A stretch of 64,000 nucleotides of DNA from Sediminibacterium sp. GTDB lineage: Bacteria > Bacteroidota > Bacteroidia > Chitinophagales > Chitinophagaceae. The notes beneath the pieces are model-generated. The model was not told where the DNA came from. It did not search any database and saw nothing but the letters and a program-made list of their open reading frames with translations. The position numbers were made by a program, and so were the translations under genes. The stretch is from the NCBI GenBank assembly GCA_016786865.1, contig JAEUVE010000003.1:1-64000 (forward strand), written 5' to 3'. This document shows positions 1 to 7,773 of the stretch, one piece after another. The number at the start of each line of letters is the position of its first letter. Position 1 is the first letter of the stretch.

Positions 1-31
1 CCAAGGGTATACCGAGAAAAACAAAACCAGT

Positions 32-84
32 CTAATGGGCTTCTTTTCGCTTCGGCTTCGCCTACGCTACAATCAGCCCATTAG
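32..84. repeat. Inverted repeat, 10-bp arms
   Basis: CTAATGGGCT at 32-41 is perfectly complementary to AGCCCATTAG at 75-84, with a 33-nt loop. No gene is visible to its left inside the window, so it could be the terminator of an off-window gene or a structural element of the island. There is no clear T-tract on either side. Confidence 0.5.
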
Positions 85-120
85 CATTAAAAGAAAAAAT
101 ATTATACATTTAATGCGTAC

Positions 121-345
121 TCAAAATGGGGAGCCTTCACACACATGAGATAGTTCGCCCGCAGGAGTATCCTCGAAAAGCCAGTAAAATTGAGTACCGT
201 CAGTGAACGTCAGTTGGGCTTCATATTTACTGGCTTTGGTAACAGCAGATTTTAAATTAACTTTGCCCGTAGGTCTCGAGCCGTGCAAAATGGTTTCTAA
301 AATGCACCAATAATATTTCTGTAAAGCGACCGATATAATAACACT
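121..345 (-). pseudogene. C-terminal fragment of an unknown protein
   Basis: On the minus strand a frame stays open from 345 to a TGA at 121-123 (about 74 codons) and is bounded upstream by a TAA at 346-348. It has no ATG near its start. The translation looks protein-like, with a segment reading KYEAQLTFTDGTQFYWLF and an end CEGSPF, which suggests the C-terminal end of a gene whose 5' part has been lost. I do not recognise the family. Lying at the left side of the island among non-coding sequence, it is most simply read as gene debris. Confidence 0.4.
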
Positions 346-1197
346 TTATTTCCTAGCTGAGCTCCCCCATAAAAGCCCACCAGCTAATGGTGAAACTTTC
401 ATTGGCAGTTCCCGGAGCTGATTAACGCTTTGTCTACCCTTTGTTCATTCACATCCAATTTTCCACCCTTATTTCGACCCATTAAATTTCCCCCACAGTG
501 ATGCAAATCCGACAACTGCACTCTACTTATCCTGAAAACTGAAAAGGCATCACTTTCAACCTATCTCCTCTGACAATCCCTGACAATTAATTTTATCAAA
601 ACCCACGCTTTTGCACACAGCCACCTAGTTAAATTATTAGCACACTTGTTCCTGGCAACATCGGCCAATGCACAAATCACGCCCCAATACTTGCAGCAAT
701 ATAACCTAATAATACGCAAAACCGTGCTGCAAACCACTGCTAATCAGTAGCTTATTTCTCTGGGATTTCTGTGATACCCTATCCAACGCTACCAGGCCAC
801 CCCAAACTCAAAAAGGTGTTTTTCCCAGCATTTAGCGGATTTGCCTTATTCCCCCATGCCTCCTTCACCACCTACATTAGCCCCATGAAGAAGACCCCCA
901 ACCCCGATCCTCGAAGTTCCCCGCGAGCTCTACTCTTGGCTACTGGAAACACTTGTCCAGATCCGCCTCAAAGGCCCCCCCTTACCGTGGATAACGCCCC
1001 AACTAATTGCATCGAGATCGGTAATGGGGTCAGATTGTTGGAGAAAAAAGAAAGCAGTTCTTGATAGTATAAGGTGTCGTCAATACCTTGTGGGAGTGAC
1101 AATTGAAATGATTGATTGGTAGCGAGTTTCAAGGCAAACATTACTCAATCTCTGAATAATATAGCAAGCTTTTTATTAAAACATAAAAACAAATAAA
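346..1197. other. Intergenic stretch, no supported gene
   Basis: About 850 bases without a convincing gene. A 97-codon frame at 771-1064 is proline-rich and atypical. An overlapping frame near 920-1130 reads more like protein (it includes PRELYSWLLETL and QIRLKGPPL) but has no start codon. This may be the remains of a degraded small gene. The 60 bases before 1198 are AT-rich and probably carry the promoter of the next gene. Confidence 0.4.
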
Positions 1198-2559
1198 ATG
1201 ACTGGTTCCAATGAAAAGGATTTCCAATCCGCACAAAAAGCGCTACGATGGTTCATTAGTGAATTAGGCGAATTGGAATGGAAGGCGCGTAGAAAAAAAG
1301 TTGTCGACTATTTCCGGTCTTTAAAGGCAAAACAGGAAGGCGATGAGATCAATAGATTAGAGAATATTGGAATCTTTGATCCCATTGCAGTTTATACTGA
1401 TTGGCTTTCTTGGTATATGTACCTGATAGAATGCCAGACAGAGCGACTGGGTTGTGATGACCCTAACCAATCAGCAAGAATCTACTATTTTTTTGTACTC
1501 ATCGGCGGCTCAATTGAAACATTAAAAAAAATAAGTGGGATTGAAAAACGAATGCACTCGTTATTACATGAAAATAAGAACCAGGCTGATTCTGCATTCT
1601 ATGAGTTTTCGATAGCCTTACTTTATCACCAAAATGGTTGGAAAGTTAGATTTGTTGACGAAACACCACTATCAAAAACACCAGACCTAGAAGTGCAAAA
1701 GGGAATCAAAAAATATTGGGTAGAATGTAAACGTCTGTCGAAGATAAACCAGTATGCAGAGGATGAAAGACAGGCTTGGATGAAAAGGTCTCTGCATCTT
1801 TTCAAAGCTATGCAATTATTTAATAACAATTGTTTTGCAGAGATCATCTTTAAGAAACCAGTCGAGGAAACAGTAGAAATCGTGTTGGGTTCTGCTTTTG
1901 CGGCTTACAATAACCTTGAAATGTTTAACGAAGGAAAGTGGTTATCGAATGAACAGTTAGATTTCAGAGTGCGTGAACTAGACTTGGACCAAATCAATGC
2001 GACTTTATTTAGAAATTCTACACGGCCCACAGCGCCATTAATGTTAAAATATATTTTGGGAGATTTTGATCTTGAAGGCAACTACGCGTTTGTTATAAAA
2101 CCTACTGAAATTGAAATTGCACATCCGGATGACGAACTGGCTGTATTAAATGAATTTTACGCATCAGTGGCTGAAGTAAACGTCGCGAAATGGGAATGCA
2201 TCGCTCCTGAATCAGTAGATGGGAAAGCAAAGTATTTTAAAAAAATAATGTCAAAAGCCCTTGAACAGATTCCAGAAGAAGGCGAAGGAATTATTCATAT
2301 TGGATATGAAACCGTTACTGGGCCAGCTGTTGAAGTCGAACGATATAAAAAAAATCATTCTGATATTCAGTCATTTAATTTCGCCAATAAGAATATTTCT
2401 GCAGTTTATTTAAACGCGTTCCAAATGAGGCCCGATATTAAAAAATACGATTGCGCCGAGACAGTATCATATTATCTCCGTGAACCGGTACTTGAAAAGG
2501 CTTTGCTTTTTAACTCACTCATAGATATTTCCACCGATGGTACGCACTGGGATAAATAA
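1198..2559 (+). CDS. PD-(D/E)XK-like nuclease, island cargo
   Basis: A 453-residue protein that I do not recognise as a named family. Residues about 130-180 show the pattern of a PD-(D/E)XK nuclease core: a helix with Glu136 (FYEFSIALLY), then TPD with Asp163, then a strand ending in E176-C-K178 followed by a positively charged segment. This fold is shared by restriction endonucleases, Holliday-junction resolvases and many defence nucleases. The N-terminal 120 residues and the C-terminal half are probably helical or target-binding but carry no motif I can name. The gene converges on the five-gene operon with only 20 bp between the stop codons, so the two may belong to one defence island without sharing a transcript. 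The sequence is notably AT-rich. The nuclease call is inference from one motif block. Confidence 0.6.
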   Translation: MTGSNEKDFQSAQKALRWFISELGELEWKARRKKVVDYFRSLKAKQEGDEINRLENIGIFDPIAVYTDWLSWYMYLIECQTERLGCDDPNQSARIYYFFVLIGGSIETLKKISGIEKRMHSLLHENKNQADSAFYEFSIALLYHQNGWKVRFVDETPLSKTPDLEVQKGIKKYWVECKRLSKINQYAEDERQAWMKRSLHLFKAMQLFNNNCFAEIIFKKPVEETVEIVLGSAFAAYNNLEMFNEGKWLSNEQLDFRVRELDLDQINATLFRNSTRPTAPLMLKYILGDFDLEGNYAFVIKPTEIEIAHPDDELAVLNEFYASVAEVNVAKWECIAPESVDGKAKYFKKIMSKALEQIPEEGEGIIHIGYETVTGPAVEVERYKKNHSDIQSFNFANKNISAVYLNAFQMRPDIKKYDCAETVSYYLREPVLEKALLFNSLIDISTDGTHWDK

Positions 2560-2579
2560 AATGAAAAATCTTAGGGCTA

Positions 2580-3638
2580 CTATAAAATTGATGCGATGGG
2601 TCTGTTAATTTCTAATTGTGAGGCTTCGATCAAAAGATCCTTTTGCGGCTGCAACTCAATAGCTCCTTTTTCAATCAATTCTGCAACATAATTTTTTTGT
2701 CGTTCCATCGTAAGTCGGTACATCATTCCTCTTGCTCCAAAAAACAGGCAATTCAACGCACCTAATGCTTGGCCGAATTTCAGAGCTTCGCGCAATCTTG
2801 TATTGGTAAACTTAGAGCTGGTTTGTTCTGTTTGATTAAAAAACAATTGATGAATGATACCTGAAGTACACCAGTCACCTGCTCCCGCAGCGTCAGCAAT
2901 ATCTTTGAAGAAGAACGATCTCTCCTCTTTCCAAACAGGTGAAGACTTAGTTCGAAAAACCAACCCTGCTTCACCCCTTGTTTCAATTTCTACCTGGACC
3001 CTAGGCTTTTTAAATTTACGTCTGTAATCGGGTAAACGCTCTTGAGAAAATTTTAAGATGTCTGCGTATTCCAGTGCTTGCGAAAAAAGCCTTTCTTCCT
3101 TCATATTTGATGGCTCGAAGAAAACAAATCCTCCATCCTGCTTAACTTTTTTCGCTAGATCAATGGATGCGCGGTTAAGACGATCAAAATAATACAGTCT
3201 AGCTTTGGGGAGTGATGGTTCCAGATCTTTTATGGTGGCCGCGAGCACTGCTTTATAGCTTGGAAGATAAGAACCGTTCGTGGGATCACGAAACTCAAAT
3301 CTGTGACGCGATATACCATTCTTATCCTTAAGAATTCGATGAATTATGATAGGTGTACTTCCATCAGATTCTGTTGAAACGAATTCGTGACGTACGTTCC
3401 ACCTGATAAAATCATCAAGCAGTATCCTGCCTGCTATGTTATCGGATAATCGCGCAACTGGATATACATTCCAACCTAGGTAGGATAAAATAGTAAGAAC
3501 ATTTCCGCATGATCCGCCTGCAAAATATTGAGGCTGCATATCAGGCTTACCGTTTAAGACAGCATCGAGCGCAATTAGCCCGGTACCAAGTATGGTATTA
3601 CCTGCTGATTGGTTGACGATAGAAACTTGGTTATTCAT
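2580..3638 (-). CDS. PfkB/ribokinase-family kinase, last gene of five-gene operon
   Basis: A 352-residue carbohydrate or nucleoside kinase of the PfkB (ribokinase) family, which phosphorylates a hydroxymethyl group of a sugar or nucleoside using ATP. The N-terminal glycine motif is GGSCGNV at 41-47 (usually GGKGANVA). The signature near the C-terminus is DAAGAGDWCTSG at about 249-260, where Asp255 is the expected catalytic base and AGAG forms the anion hole. The length is normal for the family. The start codon overlaps the end of the upstream gene by 8 bp, so translation is probably coupled. The substrate cannot be read from the sequence; with SIS, HAD and phosphoribosyltransferase partners it is probably a phosphorylated sugar or a nucleoside. 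Confidence 0.85.
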   Translation of the reverse strand: MNNQVSIVNQSAGNTILGTGLIALDAVLNGKPDMQPQYFAGGSCGNVLTILSYLGWNVYPVARLSDNIAGRILLDDFIRWNVRHEFVSTESDGSTPIIIHRILKDKNGISRHRFEFRDPTNGSYLPSYKAVLAATIKDLEPSLPKARLYYFDRLNRASIDLAKKVKQDGGFVFFEPSNMKEERLFSQALEYADILKFSQERLPDYRRKFKKPRVQVEIETRGEAGLVFRTKSSPVWKEERSFFFKDIADAAGAGDWCTSGIIHQLFFNQTEQTSSKFTNTRLREALKFGQALGALNCLFFGARGMMYRLTMERQKNYVAELIEKGAIELQPQKDLLIEASQLEINRPIASIL

Positions 3639-4779
3639 AAGGCTCCCCGGTTATCCAAATTACAAAAAGTTCGCTTTCTTTTTTAAGGTCGGCAAAAGTA
3701 GCTTCATTTTCCAGAATATAGCCAGGTGAATCGACATTTGCCACCCCGACAATGTTTTGACGGTCAACATTGTTTATCTGGTATGCAGCCAAAAATGTAC
3801 CGATAGACAGCAGTTTGCTTGAAAACGTGCTAAGTGCGGCCCTACATCCGTTCAGTTCTCTAAAAGAAACCTGGAAATTCCTGATCGCACGAACCAGCGC
3901 CTTGTAGGCCTCAAACGGATTTTGTTCAGGTACATACATAATGCTTTGAGGCTCAATACGTAATTCGTCAAGAAGTAGACCATGATAGTTAACAAGCAGT
4001 TTGTCGGCCCGTCTTGGATCCTTTGACGGAAATGGAAAAATAGGACATATTTCATTGGCATTGAGAAAATCACCTGCTTTCCTGATATGGGTATCTTTTT
4101 CTTCACCCAGGATGGGAAACCAAATTAGAGGCTCATTCCTTTCCGTTCCTGGCTTGATCTGGCCACCGAACCCCTTTAGGAATTTGGTGTCAGGATCCGT
4201 TCCATCTTCTTTCACACACGCATCAAATCTGGCATTCTCGCTTACGGTGATGATTAAGTTGATCAGTGGCGTCCCATCCGGTTTAGTGTCGATTAGGCTT
4301 AGTATTTTTCCAAGCAACGAGAAATAGATGCCCCGGGGAAGGGCGCTTATGTCGATAATGATATCGGTATATCTTTCAATACAGGAAAAATCTGTGATAA
4401 TTTCCGCAGCTTCCCAATCCCCCACCCTTCTGCGCTTATTACCATCCTGTTTCCATAATTGAATGGACTTATGTATGAATTTTTCAGCAGGCACGATTTC
4501 GTTCAATTCCCGCATATTTTCGTCAACGTATGCCTTGTATTGATGCGAAACACTGGTATCCCCCTCATTAAAAGAAATAAGCATACAGTCTACCGAAGGC
4601 TGGCAGCCAATATCGGTCAATTGCGACAAGACCTGGTTCATACGGATGTCAAAACCCTTACCCAGTATAAAAAGGATATTGCTTTGTCTTTCGCTGCAGA
4701 AATGTTCAGTTAACAGCGCGATGGCTCCTTCGCCGCTGCGCAAAACATAAGGGTCCCATCTGAATGTTTGTTGTGACAT
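3631..4779 (-). CDS. Unrecognised protein with DISALPR motif, fourth gene of operon
   Basis: A 382-residue soluble protein that I cannot assign. It reads as alternating strands and helices of a Rossmann-like type: a hydrophobic strand NILFILGKGFD at about 34-44, a second CMLISFNEGD at about 65-74, and a striking segment IIIDISALPRG at about 140-150 followed by a helix. A further strand, LIITVSENARFD, comes near 185, and later segments include IWFPILGE and FPFPSKDPRRAD. The layout resembles ligand-sensing domains of conflict systems, but that is only an impression. It starts 3 bp after the ATPase stop and overlaps the kinase gene, so it is an obligate member of the operon. It is the best candidate for a family-specific sensor or effector. 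Confidence 0.75.
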   Translation of the reverse strand: MSQQTFRWDPYVLRSGEGAIALLTEHFCSERQSNILFILGKGFDIRMNQVLSQLTDIGCQPSVDCMLISFNEGDTSVSHQYKAYVDENMRELNEIVPAEKFIHKSIQLWKQDGNKRRRVGDWEAAEIITDFSCIERYTDIIIDISALPRGIYFSLLGKILSLIDTKPDGTPLINLIITVSENARFDACVKEDGTDPDTKFLKGFGGQIKPGTERNEPLIWFPILGEEKDTHIRKAGDFLNANEICPIFPFPSKDPRRADKLLVNYHGLLLDELRIEPQSIMYVPEQNPFEAYKALVRAIRNFQVSFRELNGCRAALSTFSSKLLSIGTFLAAYQINNVDRQNIVGVANVDSPGYILENEATFADLKKESELFVIWITGEPYE

Positions 4780-4782
4780 AGG

Positions 4783-6672
4783 CTACATTATCCATTTTAT
4801 AAGTTCTGCCGGTTTCATTGGCCTCCAACCGCCATAACCAAGCGGAAGATTAAATCGCATACACAGCCAGCGGTTAAGATAAAACACAGTAGTAGCTTCT
4901 GATCCCTTTACACCTTGTAAAACCGTTCGTTTTTCTAAGAGGTTAAAAGAAATGCAGATACTAAGCACTTTTGAAAGGGGGGCAAACACTTCATCATCTA
5001 ACCAGAATGGTGTTTTGATCAACGTCTTGTCCTTAGGCTCCGAAATAGAAAAACCGGTTACACCCGGGGCATAAGGTATGGTTGGGCGGTTTGTTTCACG
5101 AACGGCCAACTCCTGGAATTTTTGTAGGAATTTCTTGACCAACGCAGCACTGGGTATTAGGCGGTTTAATTCATCGTAACGATTTTCAACAATCCTGCGA
5201 ATGATCTTTTCCTGCATGCTCGCGTCAAGTATCAGACTTTTTTCTAAAATCTTGTTGGAGAGCATCCCTTCATATAACTCTGCACTCAATTGTAAAAACT
5301 GATCGATATTAGACGAAGCTAGTTTGACCAAACGATCAAATCCGTAATAATAAGGAATTTGCTGTTCTCTGCATACAAAATATTCGGACATTGACTTCAT
5401 TTCGGACGTAACAGCATGCATAAGTTCTTGTGGCGCGAGTGGAAGTTCAAGTGTTAATTGTGGCTCGCCGATCTTTTTGTTGATCACTATTTCCGAGCTT
5501 CTGGTGATCCAGCTTTTCTCTGCTGTCGGAAGATTCACATTGGCAAGATACTCGACCCACTCATTGAATTTTGGCGAATAGGAGCTAATTTTTTTTATCC
5601 TATCAAGGCTATTAAGATAAGCATTCAGAAATTTTGCTTCGTATTCGGTTTCTTTTACATGATCTTCGAGATTATCTTCAAAACCGACAACATCTTCCGT
5701 ACTCATCGATGCCCTTCTGAAGGCTATGTTTGCTACAATGGCCTTGAATTTTCCACCCTTGTTTTGCCAAATTTCTTCTAGGTTAATTTCATTGTAATCT
5801 CGTTTCATAAAAGACCTGAGATCGTCTTCATTGCTAAGTGCTTCTAAACGTTCTGCGATCCAGATATTGAAGCCGGACCGCTGCTCCATTAAAAACCCCA
5901 TGAGCAACTTATGTTGCTTAACAGACAACTTATGGGTATCATCGAACATGAATACGACTTTCTCAAAACAGGGATTGCCATTTATATTAATGCAGGAAGG
6001 TTGCAACGCGTAAAATGCAAATAATTCATTGTGTCCTTCCGGTTGCAGGTCTGCTATCGGCAGAAAACTATCCATAGTTTCATCAACCCGGCTTTCAATT
6101 TTTTCAGCCCACTCGTACAGATTTTGCCCTGTACAAGGAAATGAAATGTTCTTAAAATGCCCGAGTTCATTTTTGAAATCAATTTGGATGCTTTTTAAAT
6201 CTGCTGGAAAGTTCAGTTGTTTGAGTTGAAGCAATCCGCGTAATGTACTAGAAACTATTCTTGCGTTGAGTAATGCAAAAAACAATCGCTTCTGTTGTTG
6301 CTCATTAACGGAAAGATCCTCGAGACTCTCATAATTTCTATTGCAGTTAAGACAAACACCGAGCAACTTTATTTTCTCATTATCAATTACGTCTAGGTTT
6401 TTAAGGTACTCACGAAGATCTTTTAAGTGTGCAGCAGATTTACTATTGAATAAGGTAACCAATGTGGCAGGCTCAAAAATTCGTAACAATGAGCTTTTTC
6501 CAGCCCCGGGAGAACTGCGTATAAGAAGCAGGTTGTTCCAAAGCGATTCAAGTGCCTGCTTTTCAACCAGCGCATCAAGTACAGATGGACTATATATCCG
6601 CAGAAAGCTGGCATCCGAATCGATACGTTCAGATGATCTTAACTTGAATGGGTTTCGTAATCTGATGCTCAT
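4783..6672 (-). CDS. P-loop (AAA+/ORC-CDC6-like) ATPase, third gene of operon
   Basis: A 629-residue ATPase. Walker A is SSPGAGKSS at about 53-61. Walker B is VVFMFDDTH at about 239-247, with Asp-Asp rather than Asp-Glu. A likely sensor strand follows (FNIWIAERLEAL, about 268-280). About 180 residues separate Walker A and B, more than in a simple AAA+ domain, so there is an insert holding CLNCNRNYESL. The C-terminal 300 residues probably form a winged-helix or other target-binding part. The architecture matches the ORC/CDC6-like ATPases I recall being described next to phosphoribosyltransferase-type proteins in predicted bacterial conflict systems; I could not check this by search. It begins 6 bp after the PRTase stop. 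Confidence 0.75.
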   Translation of the reverse strand: MSIRLRNPFKLRSSERIDSDASFLRIYSPSVLDALVEKQALESLWNNLLLIRSSPGAGKSSLLRIFEPATLVTLFNSKSAAHLKDLREYLKNLDVIDNEKIKLLGVCLNCNRNYESLEDLSVNEQQQKRLFFALLNARIVSSTLRGLLQLKQLNFPADLKSIQIDFKNELGHFKNISFPCTGQNLYEWAEKIESRVDETMDSFLPIADLQPEGHNELFAFYALQPSCININGNPCFEKVVFMFDDTHKLSVKQHKLLMGFLMEQRSGFNIWIAERLEALSNEDDLRSFMKRDYNEINLEEIWQNKGGKFKAIVANIAFRRASMSTEDVVGFEDNLEDHVKETEYEAKFLNAYLNSLDRIKKISSYSPKFNEWVEYLANVNLPTAEKSWITRSSEIVINKKIGEPQLTLELPLAPQELMHAVTSEMKSMSEYFVCREQQIPYYYGFDRLVKLASSNIDQFLQLSAELYEGMLSNKILEKSLILDASMQEKIIRRIVENRYDELNRLIPSAALVKKFLQKFQELAVRETNRPTIPYAPGVTGFSISEPKDKTLIKTPFWLDDEVFAPLSKVLSICISFNLLEKRTVLQGVKGSEATTVFYLNRWLCMRFNLPLGYGGWRPMKPAELIKWIM

Positions 6673-6678
6673 AGTTAG

Positions 6679-7773
6679 TTAGTGCCTAGTTACACGAGGG
6701 AATAATCCAGTAAATTTTTTCCCGTCCGGTAGCCATAAAAGCGGTAAAGAATTATTTGGTGTATTATGATAAAGTATTAAAGGAAGGGCGCATTGATCAA
6801 AGCCTAAATAAGGCTTATCGGTCTTTCCCTTCTTGTATGCTTTATTTATGATTGCATCATCGAAATACGCAGGATTGGCAACCATTTCCATGATTTCTTT
6901 GGAAGCCAGCACCTCCTCAGCTGTTCGTTCTTCAATCACCTGGATTGCAGTAACAGAACACTGAAAAGCCTTCCCGTTTTGCACTTTCCATTTTTCCACT
7001 TCTGCCCTAATAAAATCTAGTGAATACCGTCTAGCTATGTAAAAAACAATATGCAGGTCCAATGTATCTGTATCGATCATATCACCCAGAACAACGGGAT
7101 GCTTTTCACTTGTCGGCATATATAGCATCTCGAGAAACTTAAAGATCTTTCCCTTACCCTCTTCAGGTCGGCAGTAACTCAAACCACTGGCGGTAAAATC
7201 ATCGATCAGAAATATCGAATTAAATTTCTCTTTCTTTTTGATGGCATCGAAAAGTTCGTCGCGCATATCTTCGATCTTATCTTCTGCTACTTGGTACGAA
7301 GGGAAAACCTGTTCATTATCTAAGTTGCTGTTCCGTCGTAATTGATCGATCTTTGATCCGTCGCTGAGCCCAAGGAAAACAGATTTTCGCTTTAATTCTT
7401 TGTAAATTGGATCAGCATGAATTTTAGTAACCTTGTAGGGAGGGATTTTCATAATTGCCGCAGCCTTGCTGGTTAATATCGGGTCTATACATTCTGCAAA
7501 GCAGATGCTAATCAAGTGCATCATCTGGTCTTGCGTAACAAATATCAGCTGGGATTTTACAAATTCATAGGCTGTCTTTCGCTCTGCGAGGGTTGTAAAA
7601 CGATTTAACCAGTTGCATAAGCTTTCTGTAAAGCGATTACCCGGGGCGTATTGCTGGTATTCGTCATATTTCAAACTGCCAAGTGCCTGGATCAGAGGTC
7701 TTTCCTGCATTACCTCTTCCTGACTCCATTTCATTATTTTTACCAGCAGTTGTTCGGCAAGTTTACTGTTCAT
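6679..7773 (-). CDS. Phosphoribosyltransferase-like protein, second gene of operon
   Basis: A 364-residue protein. The clear motif is IFLIDDFTASGLSY at about 187-200, which corresponds to the PRPP-binding loop of type I phosphoribosyltransferases (two acidic residues, then a short Thr/Ser/Gly turn). The protein is longer than housekeeping PRTases, with a helical N-terminus of about 120 residues and a C-terminal extension. I chose the ATG at 7773 because it overlaps the upstream TGA in an ATGA arrangement; an in-frame start at 7875 lies within the upstream gene. Type I PRTases transfer ribose-5-phosphate from PRPP to a base or run in reverse. It resembles the conflict-associated PRTase group (I recall the name PRTase-CE), which is inference. 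Confidence 0.75.
   Translation of the reverse strand: MNSKLAEQLLVKIMKWSQEEVMQERPLIQALGSLKYDEYQQYAPGNRFTESLCNWLNRFTTLAERKTAYEFVKSQLIFVTQDQMMHLISICFAECIDPILTSKAAAIMKIPPYKVTKIHADPIYKELKRKSVFLGLSDGSKIDQLRRNSNLDNEQVFPSYQVAEDKIEDMRDELFDAIKKKEKFNSIFLIDDFTASGLSYCRPEEGKGKIFKFLEMLYMPTSEKHPVVLGDMIDTDTLDLHIVFYIARRYSLDFIRAEVEKWKVQNGKAFQCSVTAIQVIEERTAEEVLASKEIMEMVANPAYFDDAIINKAYKKGKTDKPYLGFDQCALPLILYHNTPNNSLPLLWLPDGKKFTGLFPRVTRH

Noticed and set aside
771..1064. 97-codon frame on the plus strand
   Set aside because: Very rich in proline and arginine with no domain, and a different overlapping frame looks more protein-like. Probably debris, not a gene.
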